The notes: generated from the letters alone by a model not told the origin. 18,318 nucleotides of DNA from Clostridiales bacterium (GCA_018376855.1 JAHAAN010000022.1:1-18318), one strand, 5' to 3'; shown: positions 1 to 8,293, counted from the stretch's first letter. Numbers and translations are program-made.

Positions 1-1002
1 GCACACAATATCGCCCACACGAAGGTCGCTGATTTTGGTTATTTTTTTGCCTGTCTTGGAATATCCTATACTGTAAGCGGTGCGGGGGATCGTATAGCCG
101 AACTTATTGAAAACATATTTGACAAAGCCGGAGCAGTCGAAGCTGTTCGGGCCGTTTCCGCCGGAACGGTAAGGAACGCCGAGGAAGCGTTTGGAATAGT
201 CGGCAAGCTGCTTGGCAAGCTCGGCGTCGGTCGCGTTTTGGGAAAGGTTCAGCTCGTCGCTTTCCGTTACGGTTCCGGGCAGTGCGTTCGGTGAAAAAAG
301 CAGCTGAAGAGTTTCGATCGTGGCGATCCCGTCTGCCTGAAGCGCATTAACGGCCTGAAATTTTTTTACGGCAAGCTGTGTTACGCTTCCGAAGTAGCCT
401 GTGATATTTTGTTTGAAGTAGCCGAGAGACTTTAATCGCTCCTGAAGCAGTATCACATCGCTCCCGCGCATTTCACACATAAGCGAATTAGCGGGGATCT
501 CCCCCTCATAAGCCTTTGCGAGGCCGGTCTTGCAGACTGTGATCCGTTTGCTTTGAATGTACCCCTCTACGCCGCTTTGCAAGCGGATCAGCGTCCATCC
601 GCTTTTGGAAGAAAGGATCTCCGCAGAGGTATCCGCAGAGAGCTCCGTCAGCGTAGTGGCTGAATTAGACGCCTTCTGTTTTAACGGCGCCGCCGCATTA
701 ACGATTCCGACGGTAGACGCGCTTTGCTCGCTGGTCAGCCCTAAAGCGGCTAACGTAGCGCTGTCGATCTCTCCGCTGGCTTCTAAGCCGGATTCCTGCT
801 GGAATTGGATCAGCGCGTTTTGCAGCTGTATGCCGAACAGGCCGGTACATTCTCCGCTGTAATATTCCTGCTCCGAAAGCATAACCTGCACGGCTTGTAT
901 TTCTGCGCTTTTATCGCCGATGATCCATGCCGATTCCTCGGCAAAGGCTCCTCCGGCGCACAGTGTGAATAAGATCAGCAATATGCTGAGAATTTTTTTC
1001 AT
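1..1002 (-). CDS. NlpC/P60 cell-wall hydrolase with two peptidoglycan-binding domains (partial, 3' end outside window)
   Basis: Reading the minus strand from the ATG at 1002 gives 334 uninterrupted codons to the window edge. Residues 1-21 form a signal peptide ending AFA|EES, so the protein is exported. Residues about 30-88 and 178-236 are two PG_binding_1-type domains (for example LLQERLKSLGYF, TGYFGSVTQLAVKKFQ). Residues about 95-157 look like a bacterial SH3 domain (GWTLIRLQSGVEGYI). From about residue 262 an NlpC/P60 domain begins, with the catalytic Cys290 in FDCSGFVKYVF; the partner His and polar residue would lie beyond position 1. Family members cleave peptide cross-links of peptidoglycan during wall turnover, separation or spore formation. 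An AAAGGA Shine-Dalgarno lies 8 bases before the ATG, and a good promoter lies upstream. The gene is divergent from the hydrolase gene at 1307. The family is clear, the cellular role is not. Confidence 0.93.
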   Translation of the reverse strand, partial: MKKILSILLILFTLCAGGAFAEESAWIIGDKSAEIQAVQVMLSEQEYYSGECTGLFGIQLQNALIQFQQESGLEASGEIDSATLAALGLTSEQSASTVGIVNAAAPLKQKASNSATTLTELSADTSAEILSSKSGWTLIRLQSGVEGYIQSKRITVCKTGLAKAYEGEIPANSLMCEMRGSDVILLQERLKSLGYFKQNITGYFGSVTQLAVKKFQAVNALQADGIATIETLQLLFSPNALPGTVTESDELNLSQNATDAELAKQLADYSKRFLGVPYRSGGNGPNSFDCSGFVKYVFNKFGYTIPRTAYSIGYSKTGKKITKISDLRVGDIVC

Positions 1003-1052
1003 ATAATCGTCCTTTTACCCAATGACTTTCCTGTTTTTCACAGAACAAAGTC

Positions 1053-1082
1053 ATTATAAACAATTTGCATTTCCAATTTCAA
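1053..1082 (-). promoter_or_regulatory. Sigma-A promoter of the NlpC/P60 gene
   Basis: On the minus strand TTGAAA (1082-1077) is followed after 18 bases by a perfect TATAAT (1058-1053), about 50 bases before the ATG at 1002. A 9-bp inverted repeat (AATGACTTT at 1021-1029, AAAGTCATT at 1047-1055) overlaps the -10 box and could be an operator. Confidence 0.7.
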
Positions 1083-1235
1083 ACACGGTTACAGGGAAAT
1101 ATCCTGAAAATGCTTTGATTTTCTTCCGTTTTCTTCTGAATTCTCAAATTGTTACAGCGTCGTAATAATTTTGTAAATAATTTATCATTTTTTTGACAAA
1201 ATCTTTTAATCTTGCGAAAAAAACCGTTTTGGGTG

Positions 1236-1265
1236 TTGCAAAAGAGGTGCTTTTTGTAGTATTAT
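1236..1265 (+). promoter_or_regulatory. Probable promoter of the alpha/beta hydrolase gene
   Basis: TTGCAA (1236-1241), an 18-base spacer and TATTAT (1260-1265) lie about 40 bases before the ATG at 1307. The rest of the 304-base divergent gap 1003-1306 is AT-rich and holds the opposing promoter at 1053-1082; I see no other gene or RNA structure in it. Confidence 0.5.
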
Positions 1266-1306
1266 ATAAAAAAGAAAATGTCTAAAATACAAAGGTGGGG
1301 TTGGCT

Positions 1307-2155
1307 ATGTGCGCTGCGAAAAGAAATCCCTTTGAACAGGAAGAATACGGGCAATATATTGACGTGGACGGGATCAACGTTCATTATTATGAACAGGGAA
1401 TCGGAACACCGATCATCTTTCTTCATGGGATCGGTCAAAGCATGTATACGTTCCGGAATAACGTGGAGGATTTCAGTGCGTGCTTTCATGTGATCGTGCC
1501 GGATCTGCTGGGGCACGGAGGTACGGACGGCACGGATTGTGATTTTCTCATTGAAGACTACAGCGAATTCCTGCTTTCCTTCATGAACGCAATGAATATT
1601 GAATCGGCGCATTTCTTTGCCTTTTCCACAGGGGCGATCATTGCGATGGATTTTGCGCTGGCTTTTCCGGAGCGCGTGAAAAAGCTGATTTTGATTTCAC
1701 CCGGCGGAGTAGATCCCTCTTTTCCGGCGGCGATCCGTTCAATGGCGCTTCCCGTGGTTTCGGATTTCCGGTTTGTGTTCTTTAACCGCAACATGATCCG
1801 TTCCGCGTTGGCCGACGCATATTTTGATAAAACGCTGATTACGGAAGAAGTAATTGAAAGCTACTACGCAGCGCTGAGTAACCCCTATGCGCTGGATGCG
1901 GCAATGACCACGCTGAAAAACTGGAACGACACCGATGTAAACGAAAATGCGTCTGCAATTAAGGCAAGCGTATACATCTTTTGGGGCGAGTGCGACGAAT
2001 GGCATCCGTTGGACAATTTAGAGACGTTCGAGGACGCGCTGCCTAACTGCTATGCCGCCACGGTGCGCAACGGCGGGCATATGGTGCATGAGGAGAAATA
2101 CCGCGAGCTTAACCGAAAGTCCATCGAGCTGCTGCTGACCGATGAAATTTCCTAA
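1307..2155 (+). CDS. Alpha/beta-fold hydrolase
   Basis: This 282-residue protein has the alpha/beta hydrolase layout: an HGIG oxyanion motif (residues 40-43), a nucleophile elbow in which Ser107 sits in A-F-S-T-G instead of the usual G-x-S-x-G, a late Asp230 (GECDEW) and His258 (GGHMVHE). The order Ser-Asp-His and the length fit small cytoplasmic esterases, lipases or C-C bond hydrolases. There is no signal peptide, so it should act inside the cell. An upstream in-frame GTG at 1295 lies inside the ribosome binding site (AAAGGTGG, 1291-1298), so the ATG at 1307, 8 bases after it, is preferred. It appears monocistronic, with its own promoter and a terminator hairpin at 2176-2217. The substrate cannot be told from the sequence; a bacterial peroxidase-like or ester hydrolase is equally possible. 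Confidence 0.88.
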   Translation: MCAAKRNPFEQEEYGQYIDVDGINVHYYEQGIGTPIIFLHGIGQSMYTFRNNVEDFSACFHVIVPDLLGHGGTDGTDCDFLIEDYSEFLLSFMNAMNIESAHFFAFSTGAIIAMDFALAFPERVKKLILISPGGVDPSFPAAIRSMALPVVSDFRFVFFNRNMIRSALADAYFDKTLITEEVIESYYAALSNPYALDAAMTTLKNWNDTDVNENASAIKASVYIFWGECDEWHPLDNLETFEDALPNCYAATVRNGGHMVHEEKYRELNRKSIELLLTDEIS

Positions 2156-2175
2156 GAAACACGCTGTAAATAAGT

Positions 2176-2217
2176 AATAAAAGAGGGAACGGTTTTTGAC
2201 TTCCGTTTCCTTTTATT
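2176..2217 (+). terminator. Rho-independent terminator after the alpha/beta hydrolase gene
   Basis: GGGAACGG (2185-2192) pairs with CCGTTTCC (2203-2210) with one G-U, and is extended after a two-base bulge by AATAAAA (2176-2182) with TTTTATT (2211-2217). The T-rich right arm starts 20 bases after the stop codon. Confidence 0.7.
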
Positions 2218-2270
2218 ATACGGTACAACAAAGTATGCCTGCATTCGCAAATTATAAAAAAGATCTTATA

Positions 2271-2300
2271 TTGAAAAAAGAGATTATATTGTGATACAAT
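2271..2300 (+). promoter_or_regulatory. Extended -10 promoter of the esterase gene
   Basis: TTGAAA (2271-2276) is followed after 18 bases by TACAAT (2295-2300), which is preceded by TG at 2292-2293 (TGATACAAT), an extended -10. Transcription should start near 2307 and give a leader of about 190 bases that contains the tandem repeat and the small ORF. Confidence 0.65.
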
Positions 2301-2352
2301 TACTTGAGGTGAAGAATGCGGTGGTTATAAATAAGCCCATTTGTTTGAAACA

Positions 2353-2392
2353 GAATTTCTCGGAAAGGAGATGAATTTCTCGGAAAGGAGAT
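2353..2392 (+). repeat. Perfect 20-bp tandem duplication carrying a Shine-Dalgarno
   Basis: GAATTTCTCGGAAAGGAGAT occurs at 2353-2372 and again, without change, at 2373-2392. Each copy contains a strong AAAGGAG ribosome binding site. The second copy places it directly before the ATG at 2394. Confidence 0.95.
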
Positions 2393-2393
2393 A

Positions 2394-2513
2394 ATGTATT
2401 TTAAAAAAAACATTATTTTGTCAATTACCGACCGGAATCATTTGAACATGCGCATTTTCATCTGCAATAGAGTTTATAAAGGAAGTGTTACTGATGCGAT
2501 TAAAAAGTATTAA
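2394..2513 (+). CDS. Possible 39-residue leader ORF overlapping the esterase start
   Basis: ATG at 2394 opens 39 codons (starting MYFKKNIILSITDRN) ending with TAA at 2511-2513. A strong AAAGGAG lies 3-4 bases upstream in the second copy of a 20-bp duplication, a short spacing. The frame differs from that of the esterase, whose ATG at 2494 lies inside this ORF, giving a 20-base overlap. The peptide matches no family I recognise. If translated, it could couple ribosomes to the downstream gene or act as a regulatory leader peptide. It could equally be a chance ORF beside a Shine-Dalgarno that lost its gene. Confidence 0.35.
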   Translation: MYFKKNIILSITDRNHLNMRIFICNRVYKGSVTDAIKKY

Positions 2514-4788
2514 ATCGACGGCGTTGATATGCGCAATTTGCATGATGCTTTGTTGGATGCTCTGTATTGGCGGAAGCTTAGCGGCTACCGAAGCGCCTGT
2601 TTCACCGTGGTCAGATAAGGATATTAAGGTTAATGTGTATTCCACATTGGAGGAAATGGCAAATAAATCTTTGCTTACCGGCGCGGGCGCAGCCGAGATT
2701 AAAGACGGAAAATATGTCATAACGGCTTCAAGTACAGCTTGGTATGCGACGCCGGAAGTAAAGCTGAATTCTCCGGTCAGCCTGAAGGGCGCACTGGGAG
2801 CGGGTTTTTATGTTGAGAACAATACAGAAAAGGGTCTCTATCTGCTCTGCACGGTATGGATAGATAATATTCGGTGGAACTGCGGCGCACAGAACAAAGG
2901 GCAGCCTTTTACCGTGTACGACGCAGAGCAAAAATCCAGCGAGACGAAAACAGTGGGGGCGAACGGAACATGGATGGTTCCTGCCGGCTTTAAGGGCTAT
3001 GTTGCGCTTTCCTTTGCTGCATATAAAAACAACAACGGAAAAACAATAACGGATGATTCCAAAGTAACAGGAATCGGAGCGTTGTGGGGCGGAAGCGCCT
3101 TGAGTTCCGGAGAGGTCGTGCTGGATAATTTCTTTATCTACGGTTACGATGTGGAAGATCACAACGATGGGATTATAAGCAGGGAGGTAATAGGTTTGGA
3201 AGCTTTGGCACACGAGCGGAAAGCGGAGCTGGAAACAAGAATGAACGAATTGGGAAAAACAACTCCCGAATGGAAATATGTACCTGATTATGATCCGAAA
3301 GACTATCCTACAGTTAAAGCAATTACCTACGATGGCGCTAAAATCGGCAATAAGAAAACAAAGGTTTTTGCTTACATAGGGTGGCCGGAGGGGGCGAAAC
3401 AGGGCGACAAACTTCCTGCCATCGTATTGATTCACGGTGCGGGCGGTCACGCGTTTGCTAATTGGGTAAAATATTGGAACGATAACGGCTATGTGGCAAT
3501 CGCGATGGATACAAACGGTTATTATCCGAAGAACAATACGGCGGGAGGATTTACCGCTGAACCGTGGGTGCTCGGTTTAAACGCTCCCGAAACCGCAGCA
3601 TTTAAAGAAGACGGGTATGTAAGCCTACCCTTGGTAAACGGTTTTAGTGATGCAGATAAACCGCTTGAGCAGCAGTGGATCTATCACGCTGTGGCGCAAG
3701 GCGTTCTTGCAAGGAATCTGTTGGCAGCAGATCCGACCGTTGACTCCGAAAAAATTGGTGTTACCGGTATTTCACAGGGAAGTACCACTACCGGTTTACT
3801 TATCGGATATGCGAAATTCGCTTTTGCCGTACCTCAATATGCCGGTGGGCATAATGCCGATTCCTTGACGCATATTAGATCCTATATCTTAAACTCCGGA
3901 AGCGTAGGTGCGCCCATCATTTGGAAGGCGGAAGACAGATTTGACAAAGTAGATTTCCCGGTACTCTGGATGGAATACACCAAGGACATTTGCGGTGATA
4001 TATATTCCGACTCTCTGTGCTATCTGGATACGCTGCCGTATTCGCAGATGTCTGCGCGCATGAATTGGCTGCACTCCCATGACTGGACAACGCCTATCGA
4101 GATCCTGCGTTTTGCCAATTCCGTAGTCAATGGCGGCGAGATCCTGACCAAAGTTAAGAATCAGCCGAATGGATCACGCAGTGTTGATGTTGATATTGAG
4201 CTTCCGAGCGACGCAAGCCGCGTAACGGCTCAGGCGTATTATATCACAGAGAAATTGTCTTACAGTTATGTTAATGGCAAAGAACAGTGCGATAACACGT
4301 TCAAGAGTGTTGCTCTCAAGGTAAATGGAAATAAGATTACAGGAATTCTGCCCGAAGAAGCTCGCAGCTTTTACGTGGAAATCTCCACGGTGGCAAGCGG
4401 CAAGACATACTACACGGCTACCGCATTTATGGATGTAGATCATACGAAAGAGGTAATCAACAAGGATGATCTGAATAAAGCCATTGAAGGTGTGAAAGCA
4501 CTGGAAGAAAAGGACTACACACAGGAAAGCTGGGCGCTGTTGACGGAGACGCTGAAGCAAGCGGAGGAAGTGAACGCGAACAGCGAAGCGACGCAGGAAC
4601 AGGTTGATTCGGCTAAAGAAGCATTGCTGAATGCGGTAAAAGAACTTCAGAAGTTGTCCGGAAGCGATGAAGCCGAACCGACAGGTGATAATAAACGGGA
4701 TTTGTGGCTCACTGTTGCGGGGCTGTGCGCAGTATGCGCAGGGTTTGTCGGTGTAGTGTTTGCAAAGCGTAAAGCGGCGCATAAATAA
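2494..4788 (+). CDS. Exported multidomain alpha/beta-hydrolase (acetyl-xylan-esterase-like) with FIVAR module and C-terminal anchor
   Basis: The 764-residue protein starts at ATG 2494; an in-frame GTG at 2485 lies only one base after the AAAGGA (2478-2483), so it is disfavoured. Residues 1-31 form a signal peptide (hydrophobic core ALICAICMMLCWML, end SLAA). Residues about 45-222 are beta-rich and resemble a carbohydrate-binding-type sandwich. Residues about 270-550 form an alpha/beta hydrolase: oxyanion HGAGG (314-318), nucleophile Ser427 in GISQGS, probable acid Asp498 or Glu494, and His527 or His529 in LHSHDW. A beta domain (about 565-650) and a FIVAR helical module (about 660-719) follow. 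A membrane helix (about 737-757) and a KRKAAHK tail end the protein. It probably removes ester groups from polysaccharide at the cell surface. Dienelactone-hydrolase-like or peptidase-like activity is possible. EPTGD before the helix resembles a degenerate sortase motif. Confidence 0.85.
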   Translation: MRLKSIKSTALICAICMMLCWMLCIGGSLAATEAPVSPWSDKDIKVNVYSTLEEMANKSLLTGAGAAEIKDGKYVITASSTAWYATPEVKLNSPVSLKGALGAGFYVENNTEKGLYLLCTVWIDNIRWNCGAQNKGQPFTVYDAEQKSSETKTVGANGTWMVPAGFKGYVALSFAAYKNNNGKTITDDSKVTGIGALWGGSALSSGEVVLDNFFIYGYDVEDHNDGIISREVIGLEALAHERKAELETRMNELGKTTPEWKYVPDYDPKDYPTVKAITYDGAKIGNKKTKVFAYIGWPEGAKQGDKLPAIVLIHGAGGHAFANWVKYWNDNGYVAIAMDTNGYYPKNNTAGGFTAEPWVLGLNAPETAAFKEDGYVSLPLVNGFSDADKPLEQQWIYHAVAQGVLARNLLAADPTVDSEKIGVTGISQGSTTTGLLIGYAKFAFAVPQYAGGHNADSLTHIRSYILNSGSVGAPIIWKAEDRFDKVDFPVLWMEYTKDICGDIYSDSLCYLDTLPYSQMSARMNWLHSHDWTTPIEILRFANSVVNGGEILTKVKNQPNGSRSVDVDIELPSDASRVTAQAYYITEKLSYSYVNGKEQCDNTFKSVALKVNGNKITGILPEEARSFYVEISTVASGKTYYTATAFMDVDHTKEVINKDDLNKAIEGVKALEEKDYTQESWALLTETLKQAEEVNANSEATQEQVDSAKEALLNAVKELQKLSGSDEAEPTGDNKRDLWLTVAGLCAVCAGFVGVVFAKRKAAHK

Positions 4789-4897
4789 AAGAGACAAAAT
4801 GATAGCGGCAATGACAGCACTTTGCAGAAGTATACGGCTGCGTGGAAATGATAATCAAGATAGTGTGAGACTTGCTGATCATCGCCTATAATAGCAC

Positions 4898-4936
4898 GAA
4901 AATGGCACGGAAGGGTGATCCTTCCGTGCCATTTTC
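4898..4936. terminator. Strong bidirectional terminator between convergent genes
   Basis: GAAAATGGCACGGAAGG (4898-4914) and its exact complement (4920-4936) form a 17-bp perfect stem with a 5-base loop GTGAT. The A-rich left arm and T-rich right arm let it work on both strands, ending the esterase gene (stop 4788) and the glycosidase gene from the other side (stop 5062). Confidence 0.88.
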
Positions 4937-5061
4937 TACGTTTTCTGCAAAAAGCATAAATAAATGTAAAATGTGCAGAATTCTGAAAAGAAAGAGGGGG
5001 ACGCTCAAGTCAATTTAGATTTTTTAGAGGTGTCCTCTTGCACTTTTACAGAAACGGCAGT

Positions 5062-8000
5062 TTAAGATTTTCTTTTCTTCTTCGCGGCAACCGCAGCGGC
5101 TGCCGCGCCGCCGGCCGCAACAAGCGCGCCGCAGATAATCCACGCAGCATTGGATTTGTTTATCGGTGCAGAGTGATCGATGCTTGCCGTAGGCGTCGGG
5201 GCAGTTGCCGAAGCAGTGGGATCATCCGTTCGGTCGGTTTTAGGCTCAAACAGCGGGAAAACGGAAAAGCTTTCGTTCTGTATGCTCATGTACGGCACAA
5301 AAACGATTCCGTTCAGTATGTCGGCAGTAAAGCGCAGCCCATCTTCTTGCTTCAGTTCTTGGGCGAGCGTTTTGGCGTCAACACCCAGGTGGATTGTACG
5401 CACATTTTCATTATCAATCTTGTGCGTAAAGTTCAGGTTTCCCTGTGCGGCCATCAGAATGGGGCCGTAAACTAAAGCATACCGTTCCGTGTCTTCTACC
5501 TGCGTCTCGCCCGTATAAGGAACCAGCCGAGTTTCGGGGTGCAGGGTAAAGGTGATCTTATCGCCGTCGGCAAAAGCACGGTCAATCTCAAAGTAGGAGC
5601 CGGCTTTTCCGGAACCGATCTTTTCACCGTTGATAAAAATCTCCGTATCGGCGCCGCTCCAGGACGGAATGCGCAGACGCAGCTTCATTGCTCCGTTTCC
5701 GCCGATTGTTAGGGCAACGTTGTTCTGATAGGGGAATTCCGTTTTGCTTGTAAGCGTAAACTGCTTTCCGCCCGCCTCAAATTCAATGGATGAGGATGCA
5801 AACAGGTTGACATAGATCCCATCGTCCGCAACGGAATAGATGTATTGCGGCAGCGAGGACAGCTGGCCGCTTCCCATAATCTCACAGCAGGTATTGATTG
5901 CGGATGCGGTATGCTTTTGCCCGTTGTAAAGCTGGAAATAGCGGATGTTTCCGTTTTGATCCTGTGAGGCAAGCAGCATATTGTAGAGGCACTGTTCTAT
6001 CTGCGCGGCATATTTTTCCTCCGTGGGGAACAGCTCCAGCAGGCGCGAATTCAGCTCCACCCAAAACACGTTGTTGCAGTTTTCGTATACGCCGTGCTTG
6101 GTGTTAAGCGTGTAATTTGCGGGCAGATAGGTTGGCCCTTCGCAGATACAAATCCCGCCGCCGGTGGTAACATAATAGTCATGGAAGATATCCCATGCGC
6201 CTAAGACGGCGTTAAGATATTTTTCCTGCCCGGTAGCGATATATTCTGCCAGAAAGGATTCCATGCTTACCAATAGGTAGCCGTGCGGGCGGTTGAGAGG
6301 GTAGCGGTAGATCGCTTCCGGAATGCCGTTTGCAAGGCTTTCAAGCCACCAGTCCATGTCGTAATACTTCATGTTGGTGTAAAGATCCTCTGCCTTGCCC
6401 ACAGGGCTTTCCCATGCCAAAATCGTTCCGAGAGAGCCTTGCGTTCCCAGCCCGCCGCTGAGCATGGTGGGCAGATACTCGCATTGATTGAACCAGTCGT
6501 AGAAGTTGCGCAGCAGCGTGTAGGCGTTTGTTTTGCCCGCCTTGCCTGCGGCGACAAGGCCGCGGGTGAACATTACGCGGTCATAGTTGCGGTCTTCGTC
6601 AATCATATCGCCGGGGTGAGGAGCAAAGCGGTCGCTTTCATAGGGCAGGCACCATCCGTTTGCGTCGGCGCGCGCTTCAATGGCTGCAAGCAGCTTATCT
6701 AAAATCGCTTCCAGTTCGGCATCTTCGATCCAACGCAAGGAATTGCCGGTTCCCGCCATCATGCGGCCCTCCGTGGAGGCTGTAAGCGCATCCGTCCAAA
6801 CCGAGGTCATGTCTGCATACATATATTTATTCGCACAGTGCTTAAGATAAGTAATATTTTTATTAAAAGCATCAAGGAACACGCCGTTTCCAAGCGTTAC
6901 GCCGCGCTCCGGCATGTTAGCCTTCTTAGAGACGGGCTTCCAAAGGGACTCTTCGTAGATTTCCTTTTCGTGCTGTTCAATGCGGGAAAGCTCTTCATTC
7001 GCCTGTTCATTCAGCTTGCTTGCTACGCTGTAAGGTTCTTCTATTTGTGCGTTTTGCAGGAGCATCTCTCCTTCTTTCAGCACGATTTCTATTATGTGCG
7101 AGGAGTCCGCCGCAAGTCCGCGCACATGAAAAAGCTCCTCTGTGTTAAAGTCAAATTCGCCGCGGCTTTCGCCGTCCACAATAATTTCGGCCTTTCCTTC
7201 GGTTTTTTGGCCGGTGATCACTGCGCTTGCACCGAAAAAGCTGAAAAGTACGCGCGATCCCGGCGTTTTAATATGCAATGTGCCGTTTTCCTTTGAAAAG
7301 CTTCCGATCGGGGCAAAGAAGTTTGGATTGGCTGCACGCACAATGCTGTAGCCCGCCTTGTTTTCGCCTACGCCGATCAGTCTGTCAACCTCAAGCCATT
7401 TTCCTTCTTCACCGGCATGAACGATCGTAACCGTATGCGTCCCGCCGGGAAGCTCTCCGCTGTCGAAAACCGCCCACGGCGCGGAGTTTTTCAGCGCCCC
7501 TACGTTTACGGTGGAATGCTTTTTCCCGTCGATGTAAACATCGGCGGAGGCATAAGTGCCGTTAGAGGTACTGTACCAACGAATACCTGTGCAGTACGCA
7601 AAAGTGTAGGATACGCTGTTGCCCGCGGTTGTGCAGGATGTAGCTGTGTTTAAATAATATCCTCTGGCGGGATCCAGCTGCGCATAGGCAGTCCATGTGC
7701 CGTTATATTCCGCCAATGCATCGTCAATAATTTGGTTTCCTTGTTCGGGATCCGTTTCTTCCTGCGAGGTTTTGATCAGTTCTCCGTCGGAGGCAATTCT
7801 ATCGATCTCCACCCATGTGTCATAAGATTTTGGATCGTTCGTTCCGGTTGTGATAATTTCCACTGTGTGTTTCCCTCTTTCCAAGTTTTCCACCTTATAT
7901 AGGCTTACATTTGTTATAACATCTTGGGAATAAGTATTTATGCTTCCAACCTTTTCTCCGTCAAGAAGCACGTCGAAGTACCCGCGGTTCGGGCCGGTTC

Positions 8001-8265
8001 CGCCATAAATTTCAACGGCGGTGCAGCTTTCAAACACTGCCCGCATTTTAGCTTCTGCCGACGAGGTGCTGTGCACGGTGCCGTTATAGGCTTCCTCTAC
8101 CGAAAAGGTACCCCACCCGGCAGAAAAGAAGATTTTTGGGTCGCTTTCGTCATAATCCTTCAGCGTGGCCGCATGTGCCGGCGCAGAAAAGCTTGACAGA
8201 AGCAAAATCCCTGCAAGCATACTGCCGCAGAATTTTTTGACTAAGCCGTTCTTTTTTATTTTCAT
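5062..8265 (-). CDS. Exported GH127-type beta-L-arabinofuranosidase, membrane-anchored
   Basis: The 1067-residue protein starts at ATG 8265, 8 bases after a perfect AGGAGG. Residues 1-32 are a signal peptide (end APAHA|A). Residues about 38-160 and 179-300 are two similar galactose-binding-like sandwiches (both end in WxEvDR: TWVEIDRIASDG, KWLEVDRLIGVG), and about 305-410 looks like a third. The alpha/alpha barrel runs from about 450 to 815 with the GH127 zinc-thiolate pattern: Glu728-x-Cys730 (YENCNNVFW) and Cys793-Cys794 (INTCCEIMG), matching Glu338, Cys340, Cys417 and Cys418 of HypBA1. Cys793 would be the nucleophile and Glu709 the likely acid/base. A beta domain follows to about 1005, then a Thr/Ala/Pro linker, a membrane helix (about 1040-1060) and KKKRKS. 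The family releases beta-L-arabinofuranose from arabinan or extensin-type glycans. The usual CCPPN is CCEIM here, so the exact substrate is uncertain. The divergent AraC-type gene is its probable regulator. Confidence 0.87.
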   Translation of the reverse strand: MKIKKNGLVKKFCGSMLAGILLLSSFSAPAHAATLKDYDESDPKIFFSAGWGTFSVEEAYNGTVHSTSSAEAKMRAVFESCTAVEIYGGTGPNRGYFDVLLDGEKVGSINTYSQDVITNVSLYKVENLERGKHTVEIITTGTNDPKSYDTWVEIDRIASDGELIKTSQEETDPEQGNQIIDDALAEYNGTWTAYAQLDPARGYYLNTATSCTTAGNSVSYTFAYCTGIRWYSTSNGTYASADVYIDGKKHSTVNVGALKNSAPWAVFDSGELPGGTHTVTIVHAGEEGKWLEVDRLIGVGENKAGYSIVRAANPNFFAPIGSFSKENGTLHIKTPGSRVLFSFFGASAVITGQKTEGKAEIIVDGESRGEFDFNTEELFHVRGLAADSSHIIEIVLKEGEMLLQNAQIEEPYSVASKLNEQANEELSRIEQHEKEIYEESLWKPVSKKANMPERGVTLGNGVFLDAFNKNITYLKHCANKYMYADMTSVWTDALTASTEGRMMAGTGNSLRWIEDAELEAILDKLLAAIEARADANGWCLPYESDRFAPHPGDMIDEDRNYDRVMFTRGLVAAGKAGKTNAYTLLRNFYDWFNQCEYLPTMLSGGLGTQGSLGTILAWESPVGKAEDLYTNMKYYDMDWWLESLANGIPEAIYRYPLNRPHGYLLVSMESFLAEYIATGQEKYLNAVLGAWDIFHDYYVTTGGGICICEGPTYLPANYTLNTKHGVYENCNNVFWVELNSRLLELFPTEEKYAAQIEQCLYNMLLASQDQNGNIRYFQLYNGQKHTASAINTCCEIMGSGQLSSLPQYIYSVADDGIYVNLFASSSIEFEAGGKQFTLTSKTEFPYQNNVALTIGGNGAMKLRLRIPSWSGADTEIFINGEKIGSGKAGSYFEIDRAFADGDKITFTLHPETRLVPYTGETQVEDTERYALVYGPILMAAQGNLNFTHKIDNENVRTIHLGVDAKTLAQELKQEDGLRFTADILNGIVFVPYMSIQNESFSVFPLFEPKTDRTDDPTASATAPTPTASIDHSAPINKSNAAWIICGALVAAGGAAAAAVAAKKKRKS

Positions 8266-8287
8266 TTTTTATTCCTCCTTGCTTTGT

Positions 8288-8293
8288 ATTATA
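8288..8293 (-). promoter_or_regulatory. -10 box of the arabinofuranosidase gene, no good -35
   Basis: A perfect TATAAT on the minus strand (8293-8288) lies 23 bases before the ATG at 8265. No TTGACA-like hexamer stands 16-18 bases upstream (AAGAAA or CAAGAA there), which fits a promoter that needs an activator such as the neighbouring AraC-family protein. Confidence 0.5.

Noticed and set aside
2353..2392. CRISPR-like repeat
   Set aside because: Only two adjacent copies without spacers; it is a tandem duplication. No other regularly spaced repeats were seen in the window.
5062..8265. Long plus-strand open frames opposite the arabinofuranosidase gene
   Set aside because: They are shadows of the coding frame; the minus-strand protein has clear domains, a signal peptide and a ribosome binding site.
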